Shown here one piece after another: positions 1 through 18,182 of a stretch of 64,000 nt of DNA (positions within the stretch are counted from its first letter, which is position 1; each line of letters starts with the position of its first letter). Location: assembly GCF_002105155.1 (NCBI RefSeq), contig NW_019028988.1:806001-870000 (forward strand), written 5' to 3'. The position numbers were made by a program, and so were the translations under genes. The DNA is from Lobosporangium transversale. Taxonomy: Eukaryota > Mortierellomycota > Mortierellomycetes > Mortierellales > Mortierellaceae. Under the pieces are notes generated by a model that was given only the letters and a program-made list of their open reading frames with translations, was not told where the DNA came from and did no database searches.

Positions 1-1435
1 GTTCCCGAATTATTGTCGATCATCAATGTCCAGTCGTCATGATGGGACTCATCCCTGAACAATCGGAACTCGCCCGCATAAATGACCTCAGTTGCACGAT
101 TAGCATGCATTGCGTGTTTGGACATGAAATCCTGAAAGAAGGCTGCTCCAGTTTCTGAAAAGTATAGTCCCTTGGGGATAAGACTATATGTGAATACCAC
201 CATCTTTAAATCCTGTTCCGGATTGTTCTTCAACCGATCACCATGTAATAGTTTGCCTAGGTCAGCTGCCGTTGCCGGCTCACCATAGATAGTATTATGG
301 CCATGACGATACAGATAAGAATGTTGAGAATGAATGGCGTTGCGGATGTTTAAGCTTTCATAAGTGTCTGCAAAAATCCGTTTAGAGTTTTCATATTTGA
401 CATTCCAATGCTGACGGTCTGATCCAAAGACATCAATCAAGTGGTATAGGCGGATACGGTATGCATAAAACTCGTACTTGTTCTCCCAAATTAAGACACC
501 GGCAGCATAGCTTGTATGACGTGAGTAACGGGCTGGACCTCTGGTTGAAGGCTTGGTCAATGCTGCAGATTCGCCTGCACTTCTGTATCCTTTCGTCTAT
601 ACACACGCACAAGAAAGAAACAAAATCAGCCAATCACATCATTGCTACAATCAGGCACTGTCATGTTATGAAACAGACCATGCCTTAAGATTACGTTGTA
701 TTCGAAAAAACAAAAAAAAAAAAAAATTATCTGGCGCACATTCATTAATGTATGAATGATAAAAAACACATACTTGAACCAACACATGACCCCTTTGCTT
801 TCCATCCGGTTTTGTGATTTCTAGAACATGTTCCAAAGTGCCATCGAGTTTGGATCCGAGTTCAAGGAAAGCTTTTCCCAACGGTGTGTCCTCTTTCATT
901 TTGTCTTTATCCATAATATTCATTTCGAGTACAGTTCCTTCTGGAACATTCAAAAGGCTCCACTTGGCATTCCAGACGGGGTTCAACGTGCTCCAATGCA
1001 CTCCAGTACTATTATAGAAGATGTAATGAAAATGAAAAGGTAATGAGAACAAATAAAGAAAAAAAAAAAAAAAAAAAAAGTAGCAGAAGAGAAAAAATAT
1101 TATTACATATAAGCCAATGTTGCTGGATCTGTTGGAGGGCCAAGATAGGCTTCTAGATAAGGGTCTGAGGTGAGGATATCTCCTACGGGAACATCCTGAT
1201 AATATAAAACAAAGAGAAATCAGCTTTCCTGCTTGAAGAGAGAGAAAAGAGAGAATATACTTTAATAGGGTAATAACTTTACTTCGGCACCCTTGAAAAG
1301 GATTTCATAGTCCCAATTCTTGCTAGTGACGACATTTTTGCTGCTTTCTTGAGATAATGATGCATCTTTAACTGCATACTTCTCCCTATAATGGTGAATT
1401 AGTGAAGAGAACTTGTTGTGAAGTGAGGACAGCAT
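1..1435 (-). CDS. C2-domain protein, conserved fungal type (3' end beyond window)
   Basis: Four exons read on the minus strand: 1435-1283, 1195-1107, 1008-774 and 596 to the window edge. The phases match and all introns are GT...AG. The start at 1435 gives MLSSLHNKF. Residues about 50-150 carry a C2-like beta-sandwich: a VGDILTSDPY stretch, then STLNPVWN, MNIMDKDKM and GHVLVQ. These match the usual C2 pattern of a bound-lipid loop, 'NPVWNE' and 'D-D-D' calcium positions. The long last exon (RYSRHTSYAAGV, NIRNAIHSQHSY, YAGEFRLF, LMIDDNSGT) resembles an uncharacterised domain found downstream of C2 in fungal proteins. C2 domains usually bind phospholipids, often with calcium, so a membrane-associated role is inferred. 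The C-terminus is missing, and the precise function is unknown. The intron at 773-597 contains an A-rich tract on the plus strand. Confidence 0.75.
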
Positions 1436-2093
1436 GTTTACTAAAGAAGGGAGAATAATGGTGTAAGAAGAGATTGTTATAAAAAAAAAATTAAAAAAAG
1501 AGAAAAAAGTCGTGAATGTGACATAATAGCACATTCGGTATAATGAAAAGCACGTGTGTTATGGGCATGTTTTTTTTTTGAGACCATCCTTTGCTCATCT
1601 GTTAAGGGCTCACCAATCTCGAACAAGGAAAGTATTGCGAACTGGATTTATTCTTTCTTATTCTTTTTTTTTTTTTATCTCTGTTGGGCATGCCAGCGTC
1701 AATGGAAGCGAAAAACGTCCATTGATTACTACAGCATGCAACCATATAATTAAGCTAAAGAGAAGCCATTGAAAGGGTCCTATAATACTAAACAATTGAC
1801 TTTTGAAATTATTTAACCATTAAAACATTATACATTGACAATATCAGTTGCCTATTACACACTAAGCCTTATTATTAATTGTACAATGAATAAGAAAAAG
1901 AATATGAGCATTATTGGATATAAAACAGATAGGATCGTTAAACAATTCAAGCATTTAGCGCACAGTTCTGAGATATTCCATAGAGTGAATTACTATCCGT
2001 TATGCTGAAAGATAAAAAAGAAGAGAAAAAGGCTAATCAATATGGATGTTGATATTTTAGGCTTAACGCAAACTTCTTTTTTTTTTTCTTGCT
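1436..2093. other. spacer between C2 gene start and PPZ gene end
   Basis: 658 bp between two minus-strand genes. It should hold the promoter of the C2-domain gene and the 3' end of the phosphatase gene. It is AT-rich with short T runs (about 1569-1579 and 1663-1676). No coding exon was recognised. Confidence 0.5.
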
Positions 2094-2905
2094 TTACCTT
2101 AACCGTTGCTTGTTCACTCGCCATCCACCATTCGTAGCCGCCAAACTTTGCATTTGCGCCATGGCTGCGGCCTGATCAATGGGTTTCAAAAGCTCAAAGC
2201 TACACAGCAACTCTTCACTCACACTCATCACAGCTCCAAAATTGTCGAACTCACCACAATAGTTCGGTGCTGAAAAGACCGTAACTAATGTCCGGTCATT
2301 GAAGAATTCATACCCATCTTCGACCACCATATGTGCTCGACAGACCAAATCAAAATCATGTTTGCTCAAAAACTTTTGAATAATACTCCGTCCAAAACAG
2401 TAGGACACTCCGCGTTCATTGTCTTCCCAGTCCTCCACTGTATCTGATGGATCCGACCACAGCAAATCATTCAATAATCCATAATCCGGTACATCTGCCG
2501 GTCGTTGGAGAGCTCGGATATCATCCATGGTTCCCAGAGAAGGTGAAAGTCCGCCATGGACACAGAAAATCTTGTTGGCAACAATAGCTGCTAGTGGTAG
2601 GCAATTGAACGCATCCACAAAAGCCTTCCACATCTTGATACTAGCCCTACGTTTGCATTCATCATAAAACCCGTAAACTATTGTATTTGAACATACACAA
2701 AGTAAAGAAAAGCTAATCAATCCACACATGTAGTTTTTCTTTCTCACCAATGTCACACAATCACGCTTTCTTTACCCGCAAAAAAAAAAAAAAAAAAAAA
2801 ACTCAGGGGCACAAACGGATTCAAATCACAAAAATTAAAGCCAGATGACCAACGAGGATCGAGCCTTGTTGTTCAATACGAAACCCGAGTATAACGCATC
2901 TGAGC

Positions 2906-2943
<38 letters not shown>

Positions 2944-4643
2944 GCCTCCTATTCTCTCTACTGTTTATCTTACACACACTCCAAAAACAAGTTCAAGTGA
3001 GTACCTCTTGTGACATTGGCGCATTCGTGGTTACCACGTAATAAGAAAAAGTTTTCGGGATACTTGATCTTGTAGCAAAAAAGCAATAGGATAGTCTCCA
3101 AGCTCTGTTTGCCTCGGTCCACATAGTCGCCAAGGAACAAGAAATTGGCTGACGGCGGGAACCCACACATCTCAAACATTCGCAGAAGATCCGTATATTG
3201 TCCATGAATATCGCCCACAATCTTCACTGGAGAATTCAGTTCAATCAATGCTGGTTGAGACAAAAATACTTCCCGTACTGTTTGACAGATATATACAATC
3301 TCATTGTTCCGTAAACAAATGTTCTTGGAGACCTTGCCGCAGTAGCCTGCATCTAACAGGCGTGAAATCATATCGTCCAGATCCATACTCTTGTTCTTGT
3401 CAATTAGGACTGACGACCCCAAAAATGGTATTCGTGATGTCGGTGAGAGCTCCAATGATTTGGATTTTGGCGAGATTGGAGGCGATCGAGAAGATGGGGA
3501 TACACTAGACGTTAAAACAGCTAATGGATTGAGATTAGGTCTCCTCACCAGGATAGATTCACCTGGCTCCAAAACCGCAAATGGAACACAAGGCTCTGGA
3601 GGAGGAGGAGGAGATGATGGCTCTTGATTATGCTGCCCTGCATCGTTGGTGTGCGCCTCTATCAACATGTCTTTGCTATTACTATCATTTTTGGTGACAT
3701 TATTGCCTTGGCTCTGTTCGTGTCCCTGTTGATTGACATCATGACCATTGACTGGTGTTCCATGGCTATTGTCGTAATTATTTTGTTGATTAATATGACC
3801 AATCGAATTACAATCACCATTGCTAAGTATGTCATTCTTAATGTGGCTATGATGCTGCTGCAAAGCATTTGTCAGAACACCATGTTTGTTCAGGATAGTT
3901 GCAGGCGTGAATGGGCCACTCTGGATATTTGATCTGTGTCCACTACTCATATACTGCATATCAGAGGGCTCTAAGCTCAGGCCTACGGTCGTTTGACCAT
4001 TTCGGGAGGGCTGCGATGGAAAAGCGTGGATACTATGGCGTTGATGCTGCTGATGTTGATCCTCATGTTGATGCTGTTGGTGGTGATGATGGTGGTGTGA
4101 GTTATCATTGGCATGTGCTAACGGTGGTATCTGAATGGTATCGAAATTCATTAATGTTGAGAGTCGCTTCTCGGAAGAATCTTGATTTTGATTGCTTGGA
4201 AGGATCATGCCTGATGCAACCGAAGCATCGACATGTACAGGGCTAGCATCTTTTGAACCAGAAGTCGCCGTGCGGGGAAGGGCACTTAAGAACGGGACAG
4301 GACTTGGGCTGTTGTTACCCCCATTTCTGGTAGTTTCATGTGATGGTTTGAGGCTGTTGCTACAAGCATGGGTATTGGTAGATCTAATAGTCGACTCGCT
4401 ATTATTATCAATATTTGCATTGGTGATGCCAAGGCTTTTATTCACAGCAAGATTTTCGTTTTGCTGTTTATCATGGAGAGCTCCATTCTCACCAATGGCT
4501 GTTGTGACGGTGCCTTGAGGAGAGGCATCAGGAGTCAGACTGCTGAGATGACCAGACGATAGCTTTTGTTTAGTTGTAGTATCCTCGAGATAAGGCCGAC
4601 CAGACCCTTTTGAATTTGATTTTTTGCTGTGCTGGTTACCCAT
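2094..4643 (-). CDS. PPZ1: PPZ-type serine/threonine protein phosphatase (PP1 family)
   Basis: Two exons, 4643-3005 and 2677-2094, joined in phase 1 at [15 protein letters not shown], give 740 residues. The N-terminus MGNQHSKK has the Gly-2 expected for myristoylation, as in yeast Ppz1. Residues about 1-420 are low-complexity, Ser/Asn/His/Gln-rich, with a run of six histidines and a proline run. The catalytic domain (about 421-730) has the metal and active-site motifs GDIHGQ, GDYVDRG, RGNHE and [13 protein letters not shown]. Ppz enzymes dephosphorylate Ser/Thr targets and govern potassium and sodium homeostasis, cell-wall integrity and cell cycle in yeasts. Length compares well with yeast Ppz1 (about 690). 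The 327-nt intron holds two long A/T tracts. The long N-terminal tail argues for PPZ rather than plain PP1 (Glc7). Confidence 0.93.
2678..3004 (-). repeat. PPZ intron with long homopolymer tracts
   Basis: The intron inside the PP1 catalytic core contains a run of about 23 A (from 2779) and about 34 A (2907-2940) on the plus strand, so poly-T in the transcript. The boundaries are GTACTC...TAG. Similar tracts occur in many introns of this window. Confidence 0.7.
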
Positions 4644-4857
4644 TGATGATTACGCCCAAGTTCAAAATGTTAAGTAGGCGTTAGTTAGTCCGGCTTTAAA
4701 GAGGTATTGAAAAAAAAAAAAAAAAAAAAAAAAAAGACACGCGTGCGTTGTTCCCAAAACCACTTGAGGAAAAAGCAATTAGGAGAATGAAAGCTATGAA
4801 TGAGTTGAATGCTCAACCGAGTGAATTCAGATGTTGCAGCACAAATTGAAGGCAACG

Positions 4858-4890
<33 letters not shown>

Positions 4891-5155
4891 GTGTAAATGG
4901 AAATGATAGACACACCCAAGCACAAAACTCAAAGACAAAAAAGATATGATAGTGAAATGCAGAGAGTAGGTGGAAAAGGAGAGAAGAAAAGGAAGAGCAA
5001 GAAGGGAGAGAGGGACGATATAAACATGGAGAGGTGTGGGGATTCTATTTATTTGGTCTCTTCTTTTCTTACTTTCTTTCTCCAAATGTTTCTCTAGCAA
5101 ATTGCACCAGGCGGTCATGTCAATAAACAAATAGCGACCATTGAGCGAGCCAACC

Positions 5156-5186
<31 letters not shown>

Positions 5187-5875
5187 AAAGGGGAACAAAG
5201 TCCTTTGGCTATTACAATGATGTTGCAATTTTCCAAACCATTGGCAAGCAATTGTAGACTTTGTTTGTGTTCGGACATGCAATAACAACAAAAAATACCA
5301 ACAGACATCATGATATTCTCGTGTGTTTTTTTTTTTTTCCAAAAGAGAGTAACATTCGATGTATCAATGATATATACTTTTCGAGTCTCATGTGGTGCAC
5401 ATTTTCTGTTTGACCCTCATTCCATGGCTCTCATTTATATATGGCCAACTAATAGACACTGTGAATTGGTGATAAATGGTAATAACGATCGATAAAGAAA
5501 AGCATCAAAACCCTTTTACTAAAGTGTCTTTTTCAGAAACTCAAAATAACTTATACTTAAATAATGTAATCAGCGGCAAAGCACTCATGAAGTTTGTATT
5601 GCGAAGCATTGGTTCTTGTCGTTGACTAACTGGGTTGAAATATCGCCCAAAGTGATGTGATGATGAAGAAGAACTGCAAAGGACCTGACGTCTTACAGAC
5701 CTGTATTTACTCAACGACAAACGTGGTATGAGGTAATTATGTATATAGACGATTGACAAAACTTAGTGGCTTGGACGCATTGCCCTGTTGAACTCAGACC
5801 AAAATATAATAACGCGTCTCCTTTATTATTAAGCAAACATAGAAAGACATACAAGCATACACATTCACACACGAC
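4644..5875. promoter_or_regulatory. divergent promoter region between PPZ and DAD2
   Basis: 1.2 kb between two divergently transcribed starts. It contains three A runs of about 25-28 nt on the plus strand (about 4710-4734, 4861-4888 and 5157-5184), which could keep the region nucleosome-poor. This is inference from known behaviour of poly(dA:dT). No exon was recognised. Confidence 0.45.
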
Positions 5876-6385
5876 ATGTCTTCAACCTCAGCACCACCAC
5901 ATCTATTACAGCGAATGGCTGAAAAGAAGAAGGAACTCGAACATCTTTTAGCCTTGAGGCAATTTGCAAGTCGTCTTCAAACTCATTTCGATGAGCTGTC
6001 TGAGAAGTTTGAGGCATTGACTCAGGGCAACGAAGGTAGAGCACACGAATGTTTGTAACTAAAACATATAATAAAAAAAAAAATTGGCACGTGAAATGTT
6101 GGTTACATCTAACGGCTCGAATTCTTTCCCATAATTAACATTAGCCGTCTGCAAAGTTTTAGAAAACTGGACGGACGTGTTCAGAACTATTGAGCTAACA
6201 GGTAACAACCCCTGTTACATATATATCTATACTACACTTTATTCAAGAAGGAATGCACACACTTAACGAATTAAATATGGACTATCTCTTATTACTAATA
6301 TTAAATAACTGTAGAGAACTACGCTGCTGTAGACCAGGATCAAAACCAGCAACGATCGTCTCTCGTCAAGATCCCAATAATATAG
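5876..6385 (+). CDS. DAD2: DASH/Dam1 complex subunit Dad2
   Basis: Three exons, 5876-6035, 6145-6201 and 6315-6385, with phases 1 and 1, give 95 residues. The first exon encodes MSSTSAPPHLLQRMAEKKKE followed by a heptad-rich helix (LEHLLALRQFASRLQTHFDE). The second is VCKVLENWTDVFRTIELT, and the last ends LVKIPII. Length and the K-E-L-E-x-L...NW--VF order match fungal Dad2. The DASH complex is a heterodecamer that forms rings on microtubules and couples kinetochores to depolymerising ends. The coding sequence is split by two small introns, so only the first exon is visible as an ORF. No targeting signal is seen. Function rests on family resemblance. Confidence 0.85.
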
Positions 6386-6440
6386 CTATGACAGCTCCAA
6401 TTAAACACAAATATGATACCCCCACAAAAGTGATGCATTT

Positions 6441-6478
<38 letters not shown>

Positions 6479-6630
6479 ATGAATAATTTTGATTTGAGAA
6501 AAAGACAAGCAGCAAGAATTAATGATCAATATTGATCAAATGAAAGGAAAAAAGACTACAGGACAACTACATAATGATAATGCTTGACAAAAGAAAAAAG
6601 AGAAAATGAGTGATGGCTATATATATTTTT
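6386..6630. other. convergent 3' spacer DAD2/HMG
   Basis: A short spacer between convergent gene ends. It carries a T10A30-like run around 6438-6475 that could fold back. It contains no gene. Confidence 0.4.
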
Positions 6631-8045
6631 TTAGGCCTGAGCGTCATAAGCGGCCTTCTCGATCTTGTAGGCCTCCATTGCGACCCTGTTCATTTCTGTG
6701 TACTTATTCTTCTGGGCCTCAGGAAGCGTAGCCCAGGCGTCAGCAAAGGCCTTGGACTGCTCCTTAAGGGACAGGTGAGCATACTTGCCAGATTCACGGA
6801 GATCTTTGGCATAAAGGAAGAAGTTGGACAATGGCCTCTTAGGGGCATTGGGATCCTTGAGTGAAGGTAGTCCCTTCTTTCCAGAATCACGTAAAGCCTG
6901 ACGACGCTGGTTCTCAGCCTTGTATTCCGCAGGAGTCAATTCCTGAAGACGCTGCTTAGTCTCCTTCTTGAACTGCTCAAAGTTGGCCTTGTATCTGTCT
7001 TGATAGACCTGTATTTAAAAATAATTATCCAAATGTTTAACAACCTTTGTCAACTGCTTTTTTTTTTTTTGACAAGTAACAATTGCTCCTGTTTTTGTTA
7101 CCTGTTTCTCATCCTCACTAAGCCCCTTCCACAATTGAGCGGCGATGGCGCCCTCGACAGTGGGAACCACAGGCTTGCCTGAAGCCTTGACTCTCTCCAT
7201 GTGCTCTCTGAAGAACATGTTCCAGGAGGTGCCAGGACGTTTAGGCATAGCCAAAGCGGGGGCTACACGTGAACAAGAAAACAGAATGTTAGTACATCTG
7301 TATGCCGTGTGGGAATAAACTTGGTAAAGTGCAATTTAGGCACTGCAGAAAAAAAGTGGCAAAGATAAATAAATGTACGCGTTTTGATTGTTTTATTTTA
7401 CTTTTTTTTAAAAAAATTAAAAATATTCGCGTTCTTTGTCAAAAATTAAAATCAATCTCCAAAAAAAAAAAAAAAAAAAAAAAAACGCGCCTTGCAACAA
7501 TTCAAGCTCTGTCTTTAAATTGATTTCACGTCGCAATCCACAAAGCACTTGAAATACCCTTGTGTATCTTGGCCATTGCAGAAGACGTGTTTCAGGCCGC
7601 CTTCTTGCCTGTCTGCTAAAGCCCAACCCATAACTGCGTATGCTTCAAAGATTGAAGAAAGAAAAGTTGACATTCTACTCTTTGCGATGGGTCTTTGATC
7701 TTTGATCACAGGAAAACTCAGAAATCATAAGTAGAAACAAAAAAAAGAGATAGCGCTAGAAGAAACTATATAATGTTTGTGTCCACAAGTGTTTGTATTT
7801 TAGTGAGAGAAAGTGTGTACGTGAATATATATGAGAAAAAGGATGGGAAATGTATGTTTATCAATGTGTATATTTGTTCCTATAAGAAGAGAGGGTGTGT
7901 GTGTTGGGAGGAGAGGTGGTGACATGATGGGGATGAGGATGAGGAGCATTCTTGTGGGTATGGTGGTCTTAGTTCTAAGGGCAGTTTTCTTAGACTTACT
8001 TTTCTTTGGGGGCTTTGCAGCCTTGACCTTCTGTTCCTTGGGCAT
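6631..8045 (-). CDS. two-HMG-box DNA-binding protein (Abf2/TFAM-like layout)
   Basis: Three exons, 8045-8000, 7262-7102 and 7008-6631, with phases 1 and 0, give 194 residues. The N-terminus MPKEQKVKAAKPPKK is strongly basic. The first HMG box (about residues 20-90) starts MPKRPGTSWNMFFREHM, and the second (about 115-190) starts DPNAPKRPLSNFFLYAKDL. Two boxes and about 190 residues match Abf2 and mitochondrial TFAM-type packaging proteins. However, the Lys-rich N-terminus is not an obvious mitochondrial presequence, so a nuclear architectural protein is also possible. HMG boxes bend DNA by minor-groove insertion. The first intron (7999-7263, 737 nt) is far longer than the others and starts 46 nt after the ATG, as often seen in highly expressed genes. 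Confidence 0.85.
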
Positions 8046-11000
8046 GTCTTTATATGTAAAGTGTATGTGAATGTGATGGTGCAGGAGAGACGTGCAAGAA
8101 AAGTAATATGAATGAATGTGTCGGAAAGGGGAAAGTGGGTGTAAGAGAGAGAGGAGAGAGACAAGAGAAAAAGAGCACAATGGAAATAGTGCGTACGAAG
8201 GAGAAGCGCAAAAAAAATTTTTACTCGTTTTCACTCCAGGGGCTTTGCACGGAAAATTATTATTATTGTTGTTGTATATTATTCAATCAGTCAAGATAAC
8301 AGGGCTCTCACTCAATAAATTAGTAAATAAGTTAGTCCCCTATTATATATATATATCATGACACATCTTTCATACTGCCGACTATTGTGCTTTTATGTCT
8401 CTCTAATAACTCAACTTTGAGAGGATATAAAATGCTCTTGGGAATGGTATTAGAAGCGATGTCCTATGAGGACTAGCAAATATAAAATTGATACTGGAGG
8501 CATGACCAATGAAATGTGAGGAAAGAGGGCGCTTGTTTGCACGTGACTCGTCGTTTACGTACCAATAAAAGAGGATGCGTTGTTCCTGGATTCTAGAGTT
8601 TTGCACATGAGCCTCTTCTACTTGACTTTTCACAACTATAATAAGTATAAAATCCATAACGATCAATTTACATTTCTCCACTAGGCAACTAATGAATAGT
8701 TGTTTATAAGCATCCCTTTTTTTTTAAAAATACCACCACGCCAAATGTAGAGATGTCTTCAGTATATTGCTCTCGGTTCTCTTTGACATTGCGAAAATCT
8801 TTATACCAAGAAAGTAATGACCAATGGAATGACAATAATAACTTTCCAAAACTTATTTCCCTTTTTTGATAGATAGTCATTGAGTATTGTCCACAATAAA
8901 GCTTCGTAGCACTGACTCCATATTTATGCGATGTAGTATGAGACATGCGGGGTGCACATAGTAAGCTGCAATAAAAAAAAGGCATTAATGTCGACCCCTC
9001 CATCATGGATATCATTCACTCGAGTAGGATACTCTCAAAGTACATGATGGGTGACTGTGAAAAGATATCTTTTAGCAATTAATGAATTAAAATTGATAGT
9101 CGCTGCTGTACCCTGCTGTCATTTTCTATCCTGTTATTCTCCTTCTATTCGTTTTAAGCATTATAAAGCAACGAATGTCTTGCGGATAATTCCACAAAAG
9201 TTATAGCATTACTGCAGATGAGATTACGAAAGCTTCAAAAGGTGGGGCCACTATTAATGTTTTTATATCTGCTCGAAGGCGCAGCCAATAGCAAGTTTGC
9301 CATTTCATTTTCATGCAATGAGACATTTACCCCTGCTCTTCATGGAAGAAGTGATCCTTCTTGATCCGTACTACGATGGGTTTTGACTTTATGACTCCTC
9401 TCAGTTGTGGTCATCTATCCCTCATGTTTCTTTCATTTCCTTCTTTTCTTCAAGAGATCACATTGAAATATGACTAGAATCGGGAGGACCCATTTTTTAT
9501 TAACAACAATCTGTTGAGGCTCCCACTCAACTTCCCCTGCATGTAGCCTGAGGATTATGACGATATTGAAGATAGAAGGCCTCCACTCCTTTAAATCCTC
9601 ACTCCACTTTCTCGCTGCATAATACTTTCATTAAGCGGACATTCGTGATGAGGAGACCCTTCCCCTCTTCTCCTCATCAGGCAATCTAGTTTGTATTGAT
9701 GCATGGTTCCATCATGCATTGAGATTATGATAAAAAATAACTCCTTCTCGTCTGCATAGCATCCTAAAAATGTTGCTTCATTAGATACTGATGCTGTTGT
9801 ACCAGATGTACCGTCATATTCATCAGAGTACCAGAAACCAAATCCAATCAAAGCCAAATGCTAGGGCAAGGGAGGGCAAAAGGCCAATGTTCAAACACTA
9901 CGAGTGTTCATTCCATTCATTCCAATTCAAACTTACACATCTTTTATTTTATATATTTCAAGCCCATCTGTTACTACGTCAGGCAATGTATTTCACCCCT
10001 CACTGAAATCTCGATTCTCTTTAGTCAAGTAGTGTAATAAAAAAAATAAAATAAATAAAAACCCTTTGTCTTTCTTTAAAAACGCGTTATTTCTTGTGTG
10101 TGGAGGAAGTTGCATCAGAATGTACTTCAATTTTCATTGTATAAATATAAATGTTTATTTATGTAAGATGTTATTGTTTATGCTGGGATGCTGATGTTAG
10201 CTTGCAGATGATGGTGGGGCCACAACAAAAAGTCCTCGTGTTCAAAAATATATTATCGATATGCTTCCTCTGCTCCATTCACCTTTCGGAAGCTTGCTTT
10301 AGACGTTTAAACCTGGTGATCACACGCATGCTATAAGAACGGCACACACCCTGTATTTTTTTCTTGCTTTTTTTTATGAGAGTATCATCACTTGAGCCTC
10401 TGTAACCCCCTCTGCTTATCCCTATTCTCCCTGGGTCCACTATAACACTCGAATGTAATCAAGCCTAGGATGAATGGGACACTGTCAAATAAGAAAAGTG
10501 CCTACTTCTTATTTATTCTCCACCATTCTTACTCACCTTCTTTTGTGTTGCACACCTAGCATTGCTTCACCTTCGTCGATCTGATTCTGCATTAGATTCA
10601 TGTAAAACAAACAAAAAAAAAACACACACACACACACGACTTTGCTGTCCTTTGCCTCAAGTTTATCCCTACCTACTGCATTCATTTTATAATTCCATAT
10701 TGACCTTCGATTGGATGTGCATGAGGTTATCTTTTTCTTTTCCTTTTCCTTCTTCCATCTTTTTGTCTTTTCTTTGCATTCTTTTCATCGTGTCTACCAT
10801 AAAATTAAAACGAATAAGAACCCTTTTTCAGTTGTCCACACCTTGCCTTTTTTTTTCTCTCCTCTATTTCTAGCCCTTTACTCCACTCCTTTTCTTTTTT
10901 TTCTTCTTTCATCCTTCCTCTCCTCTCCAACTCCTCTCTTAAATTTCTTCTTTCATCCATATTACTTCCTCGTACACTGTTCTTTGTCATCATCCGACAT

Positions 11001-11174
11001 CGTGACCAACAGAAACATCGTTGCATAAGAAAAAAACTTGATCTTGTTTTTAGTTGGCTCATTCCTCATCTCAATTCCATTTTCTATTACTCTATCCACA
11101 ATTGTTTTGGATCTTTTCTCTCCCCACTCTTTCTCCCTTTAGGACACAAAATACCTATTCACTCAATTGACGTA
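8046..11174. other. 3.1-kb divergent intergenic region
   Basis: Lies between the starts of the HMG protein (-) and the kinase (+). The last 500 bp (about 10640-11170) are pyrimidine-rich and look like the promoter and long 5' UTR of the kinase. Short ORFs at 8403-9015 and 9591-9857 (-) are not supported by start codons, splice logic or known families. No gene is called. Confidence 0.4.
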
Positions 11175-15758
<4,584 letters not shown>

Positions 15759-18182
15759 TAAGGGAATGAAGCGAACAAAAAAGAAAAAGAAAAAGAAAAA
15801 GAAATGCGCATAAGGAGATAGTTTTAATGATTAAGGAAGTAAGCATTAAAAGGAGGAAGAAATTAAAAAGTCAACCTTTTTTATATAATTGTAATGGCAT
15901 TAAAAGATGAAAACGATTTACTAAATAGGATCAAAGGGTACATTAAAAGGGAAAAAAGAAAAAAAAAAGTAGGATAGGAATCAAAGAAAAAGATACAGCC
16001 ATGGGCATTAAATGAATGGATAAGGGCTCTCTTTTCTTCACGCGAAATACCATCTATGGTTCTCAATTCCACCCTTTCTTCCTCGCATGAGGCATCGGTG
16101 TGTAGGGCATCTGTCTCTGAAGGTGCATCAGATTTCCTAAGATTATTGCTGTTATTACTGTTATTAGTGCAACATTAACACATGCAAGATTCACAATCGA
16201 GGCATTCTGATACGCTGCTGCATCTCATCGTCTGCCGTATTTGTTGCCACCACCGTCGCAGTACAGACTCGTTATAACAAATTAAAGCTCAAGGTGGATT
16301 GTAAAAATAGGCTGTATTTTTTTTTTTTTTTTTTTTAGCAGAATATATTACCTCGCAAAATGGCACACATTCTTTTTCTCGTCAAAGAAAGCTAGTCGGC
16401 CTTGGATATGAACCTTTCATTCTTCACGCGGCAAAGAAATTGTCCAAAAATAAGTAGATGGGTGATAACTTCGACGCGGGGCAATAGGCGGCCACAGATT
16501 GTCGAAATAAAGGTACTCTTACTTTTTTACCTAACCATTTATTCGTTGAGCATTGATCTAAACTGTAATATGCAACATTTGAAATAAGTAAAAAAAAAAA
16601 GACTATCCCTTAAACCGTCAACCTGGCAAATTTGCCATTATAAATGGGCCTAAAATCCAGCAATTCATGGGCATTGCCTTGAAATTTTATTTCGATGTCG
16701 AAATAAATGACCGAAAACTAAACTGGCTTCTTTATCTGTGCCAATAAAAAACTCTTGAAGGCTTTCGCATGACACTAGCATCCTCTTGGGGGGCCCATTG
16801 TGTTGTTTATTTATTGACTGGTGTAATAGAAGTGATAATATTCGCCATAGTATCGACTTGAAAGGAGGGCAGTCTGAGTTGATTCATTCTACCGCACCAT
16901 AGAGCTTGCTCGGCAAGACTTGATTTGTCACATCATTTGCTTCCTCGTCTTCTTGATATATCTGGGTTGGTAAACACTGCTAATAGAGTTTGTTGGGCCT
17001 GTTGAAACCAGAGGGAACCACAGCAACATATCATACCCAAGGTGATACAAATATCTCTGTTGGAGTGAGTGGTGAACTGTGTGGTTCAGATGTAGTGGAC
17101 ATGAACGGCGAAAGAATGCATCGAAAGGATGTGAGCGGTTATGAGAGCAAGGAAGAAGGGGTTGGTATACCTGTTAAAGTCCTTGGCAAGAGAGCATGAG
17201 TAGCAGTTGTGATCAAAAGTTGATTTCGGTGAGTCCGCATAACAATGGTATAGTTTCTAGACCCAATCTTCCACGTACAGCATTGCATTATTGGTGTTTT
17301 CAGACCTGGCACCAATCATGCGAGGTATTTCTTTTTCTGAGGATTCCTTGTGTTAAACGGCCAGACAGAAAGCTTAATAGACATACAGACACAACGGTGA
17401 AAAAAATGTACAGTATGTGAGCAAACAGTTGCTGTGTTTATTTGTTGTCTGCACATGTCTTCTTTCATCGCGGGCTTTTTTTTTCCTTTTTTGTTCGTCA
17501 ATCACTGTGTGCACGAATAAGCAGCTGGAGCATCTCTTTGGTTTCTGTACATGCATAAACACATTTTACATCGCGGCGTCTTATTTATTTTCTGCAATTC
17601 CAAAACACAAAACACAAGCGTTTTCCATTGGTGCCTCCAGAAGAAATAAACAAACTTTATTTTGGCGGCCACTCCACAATCATGCCATGGTTATAACAAT
17701 CCCTAGGAAAGGATGAAACGCGTCGGTATTAATCTCGCTTCTGTAATTCTAAATGCATATATATTGGTGATTGGTATCAACTATCAAGTTCGCACATACA
17801 CACACCAAACGACCGCCAAAAACCACCACTCTCGCTTCTGCTCTCCCTCCATCCACAAGGCGCTGCGCAATATCACCATTAACAAGGCACCGTCCAGTAA
17901 GAAAGGGTACTTAGCTAGCTTTTACTCCAAGCAATAAGCACATCACCTATCTCCGCCATTGATGCCGGAACCTGAGAGCCAACGAATATCTCTGCTTTAA
18001 CGCAATAGTACTGGGGCTGTTGGAGCAAAGAACGACATCTGAACCCATTCTCTGATAAAAAAGACTTTTTTTTTCTTTAGTTGTTACCTTTGACAAGGAT
18101 ATAATCACCAAGTCATATCTGTCAATGCATTTATTACCCCTGTTCAAAATTATAAATCATTAAATTCCTCACAAAGCAAGGG

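Noticed and set aside
7515-7709. 64-aa minus-strand ORF between HMG exons
   Set aside because: Exon phases of the HMG gene fit perfectly without it, and the sequence matches no family.
17417-17937. Overlapping ORFs upstream of the FEN-Fanzor gene
   Set aside because: Cys/Phe-rich or low-complexity translations without splice or family support.
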